Shown piece by piece: positions 31,312-41,733 of a DNA stretch of 64,000 nt (its first letter is position 1; each line of letters starts with the position of its first letter). The notes beneath the pieces are model-generated. The model saw only the letters and a program-made list of their open reading frames with translations. It was not told the origin of the DNA and did not search any database. Made by a program: the position numbers and the translations under genes. The stretch is taken from assembly GCA_028278525.1 (NCBI GenBank), contig JANQEE010000062.1, positions 1 to 64,000 of the forward strand, read 5' to 3'. Origin of the DNA: Minwuiaceae bacterium. GTDB taxonomy: Bacteria > Pseudomonadota > Alphaproteobacteria > Minwuiales > Minwuiaceae.

Positions 31312-31704
31312 ATGAGCGACCTGCCGAATGCTTCCGGCGCCTACATCCTCCTGATTGACCTGGACCGGCCGCTCGCCCTCGACATCCCGACGCTCGGCCC
31401 GGCAACCCTCCCGCCCGGCCGCTACGCCTATTGCGGCAGCGCCCGCGGCCCCGGCGGCATCCGCGCCCGCGTCGGCCGGCATCTCAAACCCGACAAGAAA
31501 CCCCACTGGCATATCGACCGCCTGACCGGCCCGGGCCGCATCGTCTCGGCCTCAGGCTACCCGGACGGCCACGAATGCACCCTGTTCGCCCGCCTCCTCA
31601 GCCACCCGGGCGTCACCGTGCCCGTGCCCGGCTTCGGCAGCACCGACTGTCGCCGCTGTGCCAGCCACCTCGCCGCCGTGCCGGCGGGTTTTGCGCCGCC
31701 CTGA
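31312..31704 (+). CDS. DUF123 / GIY-YIG-like nuclease family protein
   Basis: 130 residues starting ASGAYILLIDLDRPLA, with LPPGRYAYCGSARGPGGIRAR, HLKPDKKPHWHIDRL and a C-terminal GFGSTDCRRCASHL. These are the signatures of DUF123, a family with the GIY-YIG nuclease fold also found fused to endonuclease III-like proteins. A DNA-processing role is inferred, not shown. Three cysteines cluster near the C-terminus. ATG 31312 is chosen over ATG 31303; neither has a strong ribosome site. It lies 122 bp upstream of dgt in the same direction. Confidence 0.83.
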   Translation: MSDLPNASGAYILLIDLDRPLALDIPTLGPATLPPGRYAYCGSARGPGGIRARVGRHLKPDKKPHWHIDRLTGPGRIVSASGYPDGHECTLFARLLSHPGVTVPVPGFGSTDCRRCASHLAAVPAGFAPP

Positions 31705-31826
31705 CACAACCCACCGACTCGCCGCCGCGAATCCCGGGGCGCATGGGCTCGTTCCCCAATTTTAGGCATCACCCCCCACCCCAACCCCCCTTGCGGCCGA
31801 CCGGCCCGGGGACTAGCGTGCCCGCC

Positions 31827-33158
31827 ATGATGGAATGGCGAACGCTGCTCTCGACCCGGCGGCTCGGCGAGGACGAGGCCGAACCCTTCAGCCCGGCCCG
31901 CAGCCCGTTCCACAAGGACCTCGACCGCATCGTCTTCTCCTCGGCCTTCCGCCGCCTCCAGGACAAGACCCAGGTCCACACCCTGGCCGAGAGCGACTAT
32001 GTCCGCACCCGCCTGACCCACTCCATGGAGGTCGCCTCGGTCGGCCGCTCGCTCGGCGCCACCGTCGGCCACCACGTCGCCGCCCGAAACGGCCTGCCGG
32101 AGGGCTTCACCTCCGCCGAGTTCGGCCATATCGCCGCCGCCGCCTGCCTCGCCCACGACATCGGCAACCCGCCGTTCGGCCATTTCGGCGAGGCCACCAT
32201 CCGCGACTGGTTCCGCCGCGATCCGCTCGGCCGGTCGCTCATCGCCCCGCTCGACCCGGCCCAGGCCGAGGATTTCCTGCGCTTCGAGGGCAACGCGCAG
32301 GGCTTCCGTATCCTGGCCCGCCTACAGAACTGGCGCGACGCCGGTGGCCTCCGCCTCACCGCCGCGACGCTCGCCGCCTACACCAAGTATCCCCGCGCCG
32401 CACTGCTGGGTAAGGCGGCGGAGGCGGCCGGGGCGGATGACAGCGGCGCCCGCAAGTTCGGCTTCTTCCGCGCCGAGGCCGATCTGTTCGCCGAGGTCGC
32501 TGCCGAGACCGGGCTGATCCGCCGCGCCGGGCCGGACGAGCCCTACTGGTGCCGTCACCCGCTCGCCTACCTGGTCGAGGCGGCGGACGACATCTGTTAC
32601 CACGTCGTCGACCTGGAGGACGGCTACAAGCTTGGCCGCATCCGTTTCGCCGAGGCCGAGGGGCTGCTCACGCGACTGGCCGGCGACAGCCTTCGCCGCT
32701 ACCGCGAGATCGAGGAGGAACCGCGCCGCATCGCCTATCTCCGCGCCAAGGCGATCGGGCATTTGGTCGACCTCGCGTCACAAGCGTTCATAGAGAACGA
32801 GACAGTGATCCTGGCGGGCCGCTTCGGCGGCGAACTGCTGGCCGAGACGCCGGCGTCCGGCACGCTCGCCGAGATCGCGACGCTGACCGAACAGCGCGTC
32901 TTCCAGACGACTGAGCGCTATGAGAAGGAGCTGGACGGGTCCAAGGCGATGCATGCCTTGCTGAACGCCCACGCCGGCGCGTTCCTGGAAGCGGAGCAGG
33001 GCTCGATCTCGCCGCGGTCGGAGGCGCTGATCGGCCTGTTCCCCGAGCCGGCGGTCGACCTGACCGACCGTTACGGCTGGCTGCTCCGCGTCACCGACTA
33101 CGTCTCCGGCATGACCGACAGCTACGCGCTCAGCCAGTTCCAGAAGCTCCGAGACTAG
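31827..33158 (+). CDS. dgt: Deoxyguanosinetriphosphate triphosphohydrolase-like protein
   Basis: 443 residues of the HD superfamily dGTPase family, which hydrolyses dNTPs to the nucleoside and triphosphate. The metal ligands are His in [16 protein letters not shown] and the HD pair in [16 protein letters not shown]; the later aspartate is in [30 protein letters not shown] and [10 protein letters not shown] are further family signatures. Two ATGs, at 31827 and 31830, can serve as start; a long upstream open frame is the shadow of the DUF123 gene. Its 3' end overlaps the convergent hutH gene by 29 bp. Confidence 0.92.
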   Translation: MMEWRTLLSTRRLGEDEAEPFSPARSPFHKDLDRIVFSSAFRRLQDKTQVHTLAESDYVRTRLTHSMEVASVGRSLGATVGHHVAARNGLPEGFTSAEFGHIAAAACLAHDIGNPPFGHFGEATIRDWFRRDPLGRSLIAPLDPAQAEDFLRFEGNAQGFRILARLQNWRDAGGLRLTAATLAAYTKYPRAALLGKAAEAAGADDSGARKFGFFRAEADLFAEVAAETGLIRRAGPDEPYWCRHPLAYLVEAADDICYHVVDLEDGYKLGRIRFAEAEGLLTRLAGDSLRRYREIEEEPRRIAYLRAKAIGHLVDLASQAFIENETVILAGRFGGELLAETPASGTLAEIATLTEQRVFQTTERYEKELDGSKAMHALLNAHAGAFLEAEQGSISPRSEALIGLFPEPAVDLTDRYGWLLRVTDYVSGMTDSYALSQFQKLRD

Positions 33159-34674
33159 GCAACAGCCCGGCGCCGGGCAGGGCGTTGAACCGGCCCGCCG
33201 CGATGGCGGCCTTCAGCGTGTCGATCTCCGGCGTGAAGGCCCGGTCGCGGCCGTAGGATTTCGCGTGATCGCGCACCACGGCGATGGCCTTGGCGAGCGG
33301 CTTGGAGGTTTTCAGCGGTTTGTGGAACTCGACACCCTGCGCCGCGGCCAGGAGTTCGATCGCGACGATGCCGGCGGTGTTGTCAGCCATCTCGGTAAGC
33401 CGTCGGCCGGCGAAGGTCGCCATCGAGACATGGTCTTCCTGGTTGGCCGAGGTCGGCAGCGAATCGACGCTCGCCGGATGCGCCATCGACTTGTTTTCCG
33501 ATGCGAGCGAGGCGGCGGTCACCTGGGCGATCATGAAGCCGGAATTGATGCCGGGCTCGGCGACCAGGAAGGCGGGCAGGCCGCTCATCTGCGGGTCGAT
33601 CAATAACGCGACGCGCCGTTCGGACAAAGCGCCGGTCTCGGCGATGACCAGCGCCAGCACGTCGGCGGCGAGCGCCACCGGCTCGGCGTGGAAGTTGCCG
33701 CCGGAGAGCAGGTCGCCGGTCCCTGCGAAAACCAGCGGGTTGTCGGAGACGGCGTTGGCCTCCCGGCGCAGGATCTCGGCGGCATGGCGGAGCTGGTCGA
33801 GGCAGGCGCCCATTACCTGCGGCTGGCAGCGCAGCGAATAGGGGTCCTGCACCCGGTCGCAGTCGACGTGGGAATCGCGGATCTCGCTACCGGCGATCAG
33901 GTCTTTGTAGACCCGGGCGATCTCGATCTGTCCCTCTTGGCCGCGGATCGCGTGGATGCGGGGATCGAACGGTGTGTCGCTGCCCTTGGCCGCGTCGATG
34001 GAGAGCGCGCCGGCGACCACCGCGGCCTGGAACGCGTCTTCCGCGGCGAACAGGCCGGTCAGCGCCAGGGCCGTCGAGACCTGGGTGCCGTTCAACAGCG
34101 CCAGGCCTTCCTTTGGTTGCAGGGTGAGCGGCGTGAGCCCGGTGCGCTTCAGCGCCGTCTTGCCGGACAGGACGCGGTTGCCAACTCGAGCCTTGCCTTC
34201 TCCGATCATCACCGCCGAGAGCGCGGCGAGCGGCGCGAGGTCGCCGGAAGCGCCGGCCGAGCCCTTGGCCGGGATCACCGGGTGGACGCCGCGGTTCAGC
34301 ATCTCGAGCAGCAGGGTGACCACCTCCGGCCGAACGCCGGAATAGCCGCGCGCCAGGCTGTTGGCTTTCAACGCCAGAATCAGCCGCACCGCGCCGTCGT
34401 CCAGCGCCGGGCCGGTGCCGGCGGCGTGGGAACGGACCAGTCGGACCTGCAGTTCCTGAAGCTGGTCATGCGGGATGTTGGTCTGGGCCAGCAGCCCGAA
34501 CCCGGTATTCAGGCCGTAGATCGTCTCGTCGCCGGCGGCGGCCTTGGCGACCGCGCGGGCCGCGGCCTGGACCGGCTTCTGCCAGCCCGCGGCGAAGGCG
34601 ATCTTGTCCATGCCGCGCGCGATGCCGCGGAGTTGCGGGAGGGTGAGGGCGCCGACCGTCAGCTTCAGCGCCAT
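33130..34674 (-). CDS. hutH: Histidine ammonia-lyase
   Basis: 514 residues, the usual size. It removes ammonia from L-histidine to give urocanate, the first step of histidine breakdown. The self-made MIO prosthetic group forms from Ala-Ser-Gly in [16 protein letters not shown]; other family motifs are [20 protein letters not shown] and [11 protein letters not shown]. Its ATG overlaps the hutU stop codon by one base, so translation is coupled. The last gene of the operon; its end overlaps dgt (opposite strand). Confidence 0.96.
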   Translation of the reverse strand: MALKLTVGALTLPQLRGIARGMDKIAFAAGWQKPVQAAARAVAKAAAGDETIYGLNTGFGLLAQTNIPHDQLQELQVRLVRSHAAGTGPALDDGAVRLILALKANSLARGYSGVRPEVVTLLLEMLNRGVHPVIPAKGSAGASGDLAPLAALSAVMIGEGKARVGNRVLSGKTALKRTGLTPLTLQPKEGLALLNGTQVSTALALTGLFAAEDAFQAAVVAGALSIDAAKGSDTPFDPRIHAIRGQEGQIEIARVYKDLIAGSEIRDSHVDCDRVQDPYSLRCQPQVMGACLDQLRHAAEILRREANAVSDNPLVFAGTGDLLSGGNFHAEPVALAADVLALVIAETGALSERRVALLIDPQMSGLPAFLVAEPGINSGFMIAQVTAASLASENKSMAHPASVDSLPTSANQEDHVSMATFAGRRLTEMADNTAGIVAIELLAAAQGVEFHKPLKTSKPLAKAIAVVRDHAKSYGRDRAFTPEIDTLKAAIAAGRFNALPGAGLLPSLGASGTG

Positions 34675-36356
34675 CAGCCGGCCTCTTCCAGGAACGGCAG
34701 GTTCAGCCTGTGCTCGCGCGCGCAGTCGATGGCTTCTTGATAGCCGGCGTCGGCGTGGCGCATCACGCCGCTCGCCGGGTCGTTGGTCAGCACCCGCTCC
34801 AGCCGCCGCGCGGCCGCCTCGGTGCCGTCGCAGACGATCACCATGCCGGCATGCTGCGAATAGCCCATGCCGACCCCGCCGCCGTGATGCAGGCTGACCC
34901 AGGTGGCGCCGGAGGCGCAGTTGAGCAGCGCGTTCAGCAGCGGCCAGTCGGAGACGGCGTCGGAGCCGTCCATCATCCGCTCGGTCTCCCGGTTGGGACT
35001 GGCGACCGAGCCGGAATCCAGGTGGTCGCGGCCGATCACGATCGGCGCCTTGAGCTCGCCGCTCGCCACCATCTCGTTGAACGCGAGTCCGATGCGGGCG
35101 CGGTCGCCGAGGCCGAGCCAGCAGATCCGGCTCGGCAGGCCCTGGAACTGGATGCGCTCGCGCGCCATGTCCAACCAGTTGTGCAGATGCGGATCGTCGG
35201 GGATCAGTTCCTTGACCTTGGCGTCGGTGCGGTAGATGTCCTCCGCCTCGCCGGATAGCGCGGCCCAACGGAACGGCCCGATGCCGCGGCAGAACAGCGG
35301 CCGGATATAACCCGGCACGAAGCCCGGGAAGTCGAAGGCGTGCTCGACGCCCATCTCCAGCGCCATCTGCCGGATGTTGTTGCCGTAGTCCAGCACCGGC
35401 ACGCCGTCGGCGAAGAATTGCAGCATGGCGCGCACCTGCACGGCCATGCTCTCCTTGGCCGCCTGCACCACCGCGTCCGGGTCGGTCTCGCGCTTGCGTT
35501 CGGCTTCGTCCCAGGTCCAGCCGGCCGGCAGATAGCCGTTCAGCGGATCGTGCGCCGAGGTCTGGTCGGTCACCACGTCGGGGTGGATGCCGCGGCGCAC
35601 CAGCTCCGGATAGACTTCCGCGGCGTTGCCGAGCAGGCCGACCGAAACCGCCTCGCCGTCGGCGCAGGCCTTGCCGATGATGTCCAGGGCTTCGCTCAGG
35701 TCGTCGGTCTTGCGGTCCAGATAACCGGTCTCCAGCCGTCTTTCGATGCGGCTCGCCTGGCACTCGACCGCCAGCAACGAGGCGCCGGCCATGGTCGCGG
35801 CCAGCGGCTGGGCGCCGCCCATGCCGCCAAGCCCGCCGGTCAGAATCCAGCGGCCCTTCAGGTCGCCGTCGTAGTGGCGGCGGCCGACCTCGACGAAGGT
35901 CTCGTAGGTGCCCTGGATGATGCCCTGGCTGCCGATATAGATCCACGAGCCGGCCGTCATCTGGCCGTACATCATCAGCCCTTTACGGTCGAGCTCGCGG
36001 AAATGCTCCCAGGTCGCCCAGTGCGGCACCAGGTTGGAGTTGGCGATCAGCACACGCGGCGCGTCGGCGTGGGTCTTGAACACGCCGACCGGCTTGCCGG
36101 ACTGGACCAGCAGCGTCTCGTCCTCTTCCAGGTCGCGCAGGCCCGCGACGATGCGGTCGAAACAGTGCCAGTCCCGGGTCGCCCGGCCGATGCCGCCGTA
36201 GACGACCAACTCGTCGGGCTTTTCCGCGACCTCCGGATCAAGGTTGTTCATCAGCATGCGAAGCGGCGCTTCGGTCAGCCAGCTCTTGGCTGTGATATCG
36301 GTTCCGCGCGGCGCACGTACCTCGCGGGCATTGGCGAAGCGATTGTCGATCGGCAT
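34674..36356 (-). CDS. hutU: Urocanate hydratase
   Basis: 560 residues. It converts urocanate to imidazolonepropionate, using tightly bound NAD+ as electrophile. Motifs: [46 protein letters not shown] (NAD-binding glycine-rich region), [16 protein letters not shown] and the active-site region around [16 protein letters not shown] 36356 follows GGAG by seven bases; the frame is open further upstream without support. It lies between hutC and hutH, 31 bp after hutC. Confidence 0.96.
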   Translation of the reverse strand: MPIDNRFANAREVRAPRGTDITAKSWLTEAPLRMLMNNLDPEVAEKPDELVVYGGIGRATRDWHCFDRIVAGLRDLEEDETLLVQSGKPVGVFKTHADAPRVLIANSNLVPHWATWEHFRELDRKGLMMYGQMTAGSWIYIGSQGIIQGTYETFVEVGRRHYDGDLKGRWILTGGLGGMGGAQPLAATMAGASLLAVECQASRIERRLETGYLDRKTDDLSEALDIIGKACADGEAVSVGLLGNAAEVYPELVRRGIHPDVVTDQTSAHDPLNGYLPAGWTWDEAERKRETDPDAVVQAAKESMAVQVRAMLQFFADGVPVLDYGNNIRQMALEMGVEHAFDFPGFVPGYIRPLFCRGIGPFRWAALSGEAEDIYRTDAKVKELIPDDPHLHNWLDMARERIQFQGLPSRICWLGLGDRARIGLAFNEMVASGELKAPIVIGRDHLDSGSVASPNRETERMMDGSDAVSDWPLLNALLNCASGATWVSLHHGGGVGMGYSQHAGMVIVCDGTEAAARRLERVLTNDPASGVMRHADAGYQEAIDCAREHRLNLPFLEEAG

Positions 36357-36372
36357 CGGCGTTCTCCGTTCA

Positions 36373-36387
36373 GTTGGCCCGGCCAAC
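36373..36387. promoter_or_regulatory. Perfect palindrome between hutC and hutU
   Basis: GTTGGCC-C-GGCCAAC abuts the hutC stop codon and lies 17 bases before the hutU start. It could be a small hairpin adjusting expression of hutU relative to the upstream genes. It does not match the HutC operator at 41520. Confidence 0.4.
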
Positions 36388-37122
36388 TCAGGGCCGGTGG
36401 GCGAAGGTCTCCCCTAGGCGGTAGCGCGAGCCCGGATGGGTCAGGCGCGCCCAGGTCACCACGGCGCCGCGCGCCCAGGTGCGCCGCTCCAGCAGCAGGC
36501 AGGGCTCGCGGGCGTCGATCTTCAGCAGGCGGCGGGTCGCGGCGTTGGGCGCGACGGCCTCGATCAGGTGCTCCACCTGATCCGGCGACACTGCTTGCAT
36601 CAGATATTCGTTCGGCGTAACACGGCTGAAATCCTGGTCAAGGTAATCCGGCGCGACGGCCGGATTAACGTAGCGCTCCTCAAGCTGCACCGGGATGCCG
36701 TTCTCGCGGTGCAGCATCAGGGAATGGAAGACGGGCGCGCCGTCCGGCAGCCCGAGATGCCGCGCCGCCCGACCCTTGGCCGGTTCCTGGCGCAACAGCC
36801 GTACATCCGACGTATGGGTATGGCCGCGGGCGCGGATCTCCTCGGCGATGTTGCGGATCTCCAGCGGCGAGGATTGCGCCTTGCCGGCGGCGACGAAGGT
36901 GCCGACGCCCTGCACCCGAGTGAGCAGACCCTCGCCGGAGAGTTCCCGCAAGGCGCGGTGCACGGTCATGCGCGAGACGCCAAAGTCGCGGGTCAGTTCG
37001 GTTTCCGACGGCACGCGATGGTCGACCGGCCAGTCGCCAGAGCGGATACGGTCGACGATGAAGCGCTTCACGCTCTGATACAGCGGCTCGGCGCCGCCGG
37101 GTTTGCGCAGCATCTGGTTCAT
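36388..37122 (-). CDS. hutC: GntR-family histidine utilisation repressor HutC
   Basis: 244 residues: an N-terminal GntR winged helix ([39 protein letters not shown]) and a C-terminal UTRA effector domain ([26 protein letters not shown]). HutC proteins repress hut genes and release DNA on binding urocanate. The start overlaps the end of the preceding ATPase gene by 4 bp, so it is part of the transport-catabolism operon and probably represses its own synthesis through the site at 41520-41531. Confidence 0.94.
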   Translation of the reverse strand: MNQMLRKPGGAEPLYQSVKRFIVDRIRSGDWPVDHRVPSETELTRDFGVSRMTVHRALRELSGEGLLTRVQGVGTFVAAGKAQSSPLEIRNIAEEIRARGHTHTSDVRLLRQEPAKGRAARHLGLPDGAPVFHSLMLHRENGIPVQLEERYVNPAVAPDYLDQDFSRVTPNEYLMQAVSPDQVEHLIEAVAPNAATRRLLKIDAREPCLLLERRTWARGAVVTWARLTHPGSRYRLGETFAHRP

Positions 37123-37835
37123 GACGCCGCGTCCGCGAGTCCGAGATAGGCGTCGATAATCGCCGGGTTGCCGCGCGCCTCCGCCGCGTCGCCGCGATAG
37201 ACGGCTTGGCCGGATTCGAGCACGCAGACATTGTCGGCGATGGCGAGCGCCCGTTGCGTGCTTTGCTCGACCAGGAGGACGGTCATGCCGTCGGCGCGCA
37301 GCCGGTCGATGGCGGCGTAGCAGAGATCGACGATCTTCGGCATCAGCCCAAGCGAGACTTCGTCGATCAGCAGCAGGCGCGGCGCGGCCATCAGGGCGCG
37401 GCCAATGGCGAGCATCTGCTGCTCGCCGCCGGACATCGACCCGGCGCGCTGGCCGCGCCGTTCGGCGAGCCGCGGGAACAGGTCGAACACGGTATCGCGG
37501 TTCCGCGGCATCTCCGCCTTCGGCCGGGCGTAGCCGCCGACGGTCAGGTTCTCCGCCACCGTCAGGTCGCCGAACAGCCGCCGGCCCTCCGGCGCCAGGG
37601 CGATGCCGGCGGTGACGCGCTGCATGGGGCTGGCGCCGCCGATGTCGCGGCCGTCGAACAGCATGCGGCCCGCCTGCATCGCGACATGGCCGGCAACGGA
37701 CATCAGGGTCGAGGTCTTGCCGGCGCCGTTGGCGCCGATCAGCGCGAACACGGTGCCGGCCGGCACCTCCAGGTCGAGGTCGTGCACGGCCGTGATCGGG
37801 CCGTAGCCGCAGGCAAACCCTTCAAGCCGCAGCAT
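37119..37835 (-). CDS. livF: ABC transporter ATP-binding protein (LivF type)
   Basis: 238 residues: Walker A GANGAGKTSTL, signature SGGEQQMLAIGRALMAAP, Walker B LLLIDEVSLGL and switch LLVEQ. It pairs with the other ATPase to drive a branched-chain-amino-acid-type (HAAT) importer. Being inside the hut operon, the substrate is most likely histidine or a related compound such as urocanate. Walker B has IDEV instead of the common LDEP, with the catalytic Glu kept. It overlaps the preceding ATPase gene by 14 bp and hutC by 4 bp. Confidence 0.92.
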   Translation of the reverse strand: MLRLEGFACGYGPITAVHDLDLEVPAGTVFALIGANGAGKTSTLMSVAGHVAMQAGRMLFDGRDIGGASPMQRVTAGIALAPEGRRLFGDLTVAENLTVGGYARPKAEMPRNRDTVFDLFPRLAERRGQRAGSMSGGEQQMLAIGRALMAAPRLLLIDEVSLGLMPKIVDLCYAAIDRLRADGMTVLLVEQSTQRALAIADNVCVLESGQAVYRGDAAEARGNPAIIDAYLGLADAAS

Positions 37836-38586
37836 CTGCTTCGGCTCCCATATAGGCGGCGCGCACCGCCGGATCGGCCATCACCTCACGCGGCGCGCCA
37901 TCGGCGATTAGCCGGCCCTGGTCCAACACCAGCAGCCGGCCACAGATCCGCATCACCTCGCTCAGGTTGTGCTCGATCAGCAGGATCGTCGTGCCGGTCT
38001 GGTTGATGGTCGCGATGGTGTCGGCGAGGCGGCCGGCTTCAACATGGTTTAGGCCGGCGAGCGGTTCGTCGAGCAGCAGCAGTTTCGGCGCGAGCGCCAG
38101 GGCGCGGGCGACCTCGAGCCGCTTTAGGTAACCGAGCGGCAGGTTTTCCGGCTCCGCGTCGGCCGCGTCGGCGATGCCGACGAGGTCCAGCAGGTCGCGG
38201 GCGCGCGCCTGCTGCTCGGTCCGACCGACCGCGAGCAGCGCGGCCAACGGATTGCGCGTACGGTCGAGGCCGGCGGCGAGCGCGACGTTGTCGAGAACGG
38301 TCATCGACCGGAACGGCCGGACGATCTGGTTCGACATGCCGAGGCCGAGTCGGGCCCGCCGGTGCACGGGCAGGGCGGAAATGTCCCGACCGTCGAGCGA
38401 CACCGCGCCGGCCACCGGGCGGACGGTGCCGGTGACGGTGCGGAGCAACGTGGTCTTGCCCGCGCCGTTCGGTCCGATCAGGCCGGTCAGCGTTCCCCGG
38501 GCCTGCGAAAAGGAGGCGCCGTCGACCGCCTTCAGCCCGTCGAAGCGGACTTCGATGTCGCGGACGTCGAGCAGCGGGGCGCTCAT
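37822..38586 (-). CDS. livG: ABC transporter ATP-binding protein (LivG type)
   Basis: 254 residues: Walker A GPNGAGKTTLL, a LivG-like signature region LPLGYLKRLEVARALA in place of the classical LSGGQ, Walker B KLLLLDEPLAGL and switch LLIEHNL. Second ATPase of the HAAT importer. ATG 38586 overlaps the stop codon of the permease gene upstream by 4 bp, so it is translationally coupled. As in the LivF gene, location points to histidine-related uptake. Confidence 0.92.
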   Translation of the reverse strand: MSAPLLDVRDIEVRFDGLKAVDGASFSQARGTLTGLIGPNGAGKTTLLRTVTGTVRPVAGAVSLDGRDISALPVHRRARLGLGMSNQIVRPFRSMTVLDNVALAAGLDRTRNPLAALLAVGRTEQQARARDLLDLVGIADAADAEPENLPLGYLKRLEVARALALAPKLLLLDEPLAGLNHVEAGRLADTIATINQTGTTILLIEHNLSEVMRICGRLLVLDQGRLIADGAPREVMADPAVRAAYMGAEADAAA

Positions 38587-39446
38587 GCCGGTCGCCTTTC
38601 CGCTTTGCGGCCTGCGGTCCAGCCGAGCCGGGCCAGCCCTGCCAAGCCGGCGGGGCTGAAGCGCATGGTCAGCAGCAGCAGGCCGCCGTAGAGCAGCAGC
38701 TTGTAGTCGTTGATGAAGCGGAACAGCTCCGGCATCAGGGTGAGCAGCACCGCGGCGATCAGCACGCCGACGGTCGAGCCGATGCCGCCGACCACCACCA
38801 TGGCCAGGATGCTGATCGATACCGTGAAGCCGAAGGCGTCGGGCACGATGATCCGCGCGTAGTGGGCGTAGAGGCCGCCGGCCACGCCGGCGATGGCGGT
38901 GCCGAGCGCGAAGGCCACGAGCTTGTAGCGAGCGACGTCGATGCCGACGGTGCGCGCCGTGTCCTCGTCGTCGGCGATGGAATCGAAGGCGAAGCCCATC
39001 CACGATCGCTTGATGTAGAGGCTGATGGCGAAGACGCCGGCGGCGAGGCCGAGCACGAGGAGCAGGAAACCGGTCTCGCCGAGGCCGGACTCGGAGATCT
39101 GCGAGATGCCGAGCTCGCCGCCCAGCCACTCCTGCTGCCGCACCACGCCGAGGAACAGGAAGCCGACACCCATCGTGGTGATGGCCAGGAAGTCGGCGCG
39201 CACGCGGAGCGACGCTATGCCGACGATCAGGCCGAGCAGGGCCGCCCCGGCCGCGCCGGCAACGAGGGCAGGGGCGAAGCCTATGCCTGCCTTGGTCAGC
39301 ATGGCGGCCGTATAGGCGCCGACGCCGTAGAACGCGGCGTGGCCGAGGCTGATCTGGCCGCAAAAGCCGGTGATCAGGTTGAGGCTGAGCGCCAGCAGGA
39401 CGTTGATGCCGATCAGCGTGAGCAGACTGAGTTCGTAGGCGCCCAT
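38583..39446 (-). CDS. livM: ABC transporter permease (LivM type)
   Basis: 287 residues, mostly hydrophobic, with about nine membrane segments (LLTLIGINVLLALSLNLITG, AALLGLIVGIASL, AVLLTLMPELFRF and others). GFCGQISLGHAAFYGVGAYTAA is the N-terminal signature of LivM-type permeases of the HAAT family. It forms the translocation path with the LivH-type permease. It starts 2 bp after that gene ends. Confidence 0.92.
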   Translation of the reverse strand: MGAYELSLLTLIGINVLLALSLNLITGFCGQISLGHAAFYGVGAYTAAMLTKAGIGFAPALVAGAAGAALLGLIVGIASLRVRADFLAITTMGVGFLFLGVVRQQEWLGGELGISQISESGLGETGFLLLVLGLAAGVFAISLYIKRSWMGFAFDSIADDEDTARTVGIDVARYKLVAFALGTAIAGVAGGLYAHYARIIVPDAFGFTVSISILAMVVVGGIGSTVGVLIAAVLLTLMPELFRFINDYKLLLYGGLLLLTMRFSPAGLAGLARLGWTAGRKAERRPA

Positions 39447-39448
39447 GG

Positions 39449-40309
39449 TCAGGCCTTGCCGAACAGGCCCTGGGGCCGGACCATCAGCACCGCCACCAGG
39501 AACAGAAAGGCGATGGCGTCGCGGTCCATGATATGGCCGGCATAGATGGTGCCGAAGGATTCCATGACGCCGAGCGCCAGGCTCGCGACCAGGGTGCCTT
39601 TCACGTTACCGAGGCCGCCGAGCACGATGATTGCCAGCATCTTGTAGCTGGGCACGCTGCCCATGGTCGGCTCGACAAAGTTGTTCAAGAGCGCCACGAG
39701 AACGCCGGCGACTGCGGCGAGCGCCGAGCCGATGAAGAAGTTGAGATAGCGGACCTTCACGGTGTCGATGCCGAACGACTGCGCCATCTCAGGGTCGGTC
39801 ACGGTGGCGCGCCAGGCGACGCCGATGCGGGTGCGGCCGGCGAAAACGGCGAGTGCGCCGAGCAGGCCGAACGCGGCGACGATGGTCGCGGCCTCGACCG
39901 TCTGCAGGGAGAGAGCGCCGAGTTGCACCGAGCCCTCGACCGGCGACAGGTCGAACGAGTTGCCGTAGGGCCCGAACACCAGGCGGAAGCCTTCCTCCAT
40001 GCAGATGAAGAGGCCTATGGAGGCGATAAGCGCCACGAAGGGCGGGCGGTGCAGGATCGGTTCGTAGAGCAGGCGGTAGATCGCCATGCCGGCGAGGCCG
40101 ACCAGCGGCACCGCGACCAGTGCTGCGAGCAGCAGGCTGCCGGCGGCGTTGGTGACGGTGACCGCGATGTAAGCGCCGAGTGTGAACAGGCCGGCATGGG
40201 CGACATGCAGGATGCGCAAAAGGCCGTAGACCAGTGTCAGGCCGACGGCGATCAACGCGTACATGCTGCCCTGGATCAGGCCCTGCAGCGTGAGGTCCAG
40301 GTACAGCAT
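39449..40309 (-). CDS. livH: ABC transporter permease (LivH type)
   Basis: 286 residues with about eight membrane segments (GSMYALIAVGLTLVYGLLRILH at the N-terminus is the LivH signature; GGLGNVKGTLVASLALGVMES near the C-terminus is the coupling region facing the ATPases). It is the partner of the LivM-type permease in the importer. It begins 28 bp after the binding-protein gene, the first cistron of the operon. Confidence 0.92.
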   Translation of the reverse strand: MLYLDLTLQGLIQGSMYALIAVGLTLVYGLLRILHVAHAGLFTLGAYIAVTVTNAAGSLLLAALVAVPLVGLAGMAIYRLLYEPILHRPPFVALIASIGLFICMEEGFRLVFGPYGNSFDLSPVEGSVQLGALSLQTVEAATIVAAFGLLGALAVFAGRTRIGVAWRATVTDPEMAQSFGIDTVKVRYLNFFIGSALAAVAGVLVALLNNFVEPTMGSVPSYKMLAIIVLGGLGNVKGTLVASLALGVMESFGTIYAGHIMDRDAIAFLFLVAVLMVRPQGLFGKA

Positions 40310-40337
40310 ACCGCGTTGTTCCCCCGTGCCGTCCTGG

Positions 40338-41498
40338 CTATTTGGCTGGCGGCGCGAGCAGGGCGGTGTCGTCGATCACCGAATGGCGGTGCCAGGCGCC
40401 ATCGCGCACCACCTGCACCTGCACGGCTTTCATCACCTCGCCGAGCGGGTTGAACGAGATCGAGCCGGTCGAGGCCGTGAGGTCCTCAGTGGCCGCGATG
40501 GCGTCGCGCAGTTTGGCCGGGTCGGAGACATCTCCGTCCAACTTGCGCATCGCGGCGACGGCGACTTTGATCGCGGTATGCCCGGAGGCTGCGACCATGT
40601 CGGCGCCGAACCCGGCCTTTTTCTCGAACGCCGAAATGAATTGCTTGGTTTCCGGCTGATCGGAATCGCGGTCGAGCGAGGTGGTGATGATCACGCCCTC
40701 GGCGGCCTTGCCGGCGATCTCCAGGAACTTGTCGGAGTCGTAGCCCTCCTGGCCGATCACCGGGGCGTCAACGCCCTTGGCGCGAAGCTGTTTGACCAGC
40801 GGTGCGGCGGTGAAGAAATAGCCGGTCGCGTAGATCGCCTCCGGCTTGTCCGCCGCCACCTTGCTGACGATCGGGCCGAACTGCCGGTCCTTGATCGAAT
40901 ACTGGTATTCGTTGACGACCTCGATGCCGTAGTCGCCTGCTTTCTCCTTGAAGCCGGCGGCGAGGGACTTGCCGAAATCGTTCTGCAGCGTGATCAGCAC
41001 GACGCGCTTCTTGCCGAGCATCTCGCCGACCAGCTTGGCGCCGGCGCGGCCTTGGACCTCACCGACGAACGAGGTGCGGAAGACGAACGGGCCGGCGCGG
41101 GTGATGTCCGGGTGCACCGCGTAAGCCGAGATGTAGGGAACGCCGGAATCCTGGAACACCTGGGCGGCGGCGCGGGTCGAGCCGGAATAGCTGCCGGAGA
41201 CGCCGACCGCGACCTTGTCCTGGCCGATCATTTTCTTGGCGACGGGCACTGCCTGGTCCGGCTTGGCGCCGTCGTCGTAGACGACCAATTCGATCTGCTT
41301 GCCGTTGACGCCGCCGCTGGCGTTGGCTTGTTCAACGGCGAGTTCCGCGCCGGTCAGCGCCGACTTGCCGTCCGCCGCCGCGAAGCCGGTGAGCGGTGCG
41401 TTGAATCCGATCTTGATGGTGTCGGCCGCGTACGCGGCGCCGGCGAGTGTCGTGGCCGCCGCGACAAGGGAGCCGAGGAGCAATCCACCAAAGCGCAT
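40338..41498 (-). CDS. Periplasmic substrate-binding protein of the hut-linked ABC importer
   Basis: 386 residues. Signal peptide MRFGGLLLGSLVAAATTLAGAAYAA, then a two-lobed type I periplasmic-binding fold: IKIGFNAPLTGFAAADGKSALTG, ASGGVNGKQIELVVYDDG, VGVSGSYSGSTRAAAQVFQDSG. LivJ/LivK family; because the operon goes on into hutC, hutU and hutH, the likely ligand is histidine or urocanate. ATG 41498 follows AAGGAGG by five bases. A HutC-type operator lies 21 bp upstream of the start. Confidence 0.9.
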   Translation of the reverse strand: MRFGGLLLGSLVAAATTLAGAAYAADTIKIGFNAPLTGFAAADGKSALTGAELAVEQANASGGVNGKQIELVVYDDGAKPDQAVPVAKKMIGQDKVAVGVSGSYSGSTRAAAQVFQDSGVPYISAYAVHPDITRAGPFVFRTSFVGEVQGRAGAKLVGEMLGKKRVVLITLQNDFGKSLAAGFKEKAGDYGIEVVNEYQYSIKDRQFGPIVSKVAADKPEAIYATGYFFTAAPLVKQLRAKGVDAPVIGQEGYDSDKFLEIAGKAAEGVIITTSLDRDSDQPETKQFISAFEKKAGFGADMVAASGHTAIKVAVAAMRKLDGDVSDPAKLRDAIAATEDLTASTGSISFNPLGEVMKAVQVQVVRDGAWHRHSVIDDTALLAPPAK

Positions 41499-41519
41499 TT
41501 GAGCCTCCTTATTCTTTGA

Positions 41520-41531
41520 TTGTATAGACAA
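41520..41531. promoter_or_regulatory. HutC-type operator before the transport-hut operon
   Basis: TTGTATAGACAA matches the palindromic TTGTATA-type sites bound by HutC (GntR) repressors. It lies 22-33 bases upstream of the binding-protein start codon, where a bound repressor would block transcription of the eight-gene operon. A partial second half-site, CCATAGACAGG, follows directly. Confidence 0.7.
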
Positions 41532-41592
41532 CCATAGACAGGTGAGGCGACGGCGGTCAATGCGCCGTTTGACGGGCTATCGGGCGTATGGC

Positions 41593-41697
41593 CATCCTTC
41601 GAGACGGCGCTTCGCGCCTCCTCAGGATAAGGTCATCGTGTTTTTAGTAAGGTCGCCTCATGCTGAGGAGCCTGCGCAGCAGGCGTCTCGAAGCATC
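41593..41697. repeat. Inverted pair of CTTCGAGAC-type repeats
   Basis: ATCCTTCGAGACGGCGC to CTCCTCAGGATAAGG (41593-41632) faces an inverted relative, CCTCATGCTGAGGAGC to GTCTCGAAGCATCC (41656-41697). It is the same repeat family as the tandem units at 28571-28678. It lies between hutI and the transport-hut operon. Confidence 0.75.
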
Positions 41698-41733
41698 CCG
41701 TCGACCAAGCGACTGCCTTCTTTACTGGACAGG

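Noticed and set aside
34680-35946. Extension of the hutH reading frame into hutU giving a 938-residue fusion
   Set aside because: The upstream part is a shadow of hutU in another frame; hutH has a proper ATG at 34674 and normal length from there.
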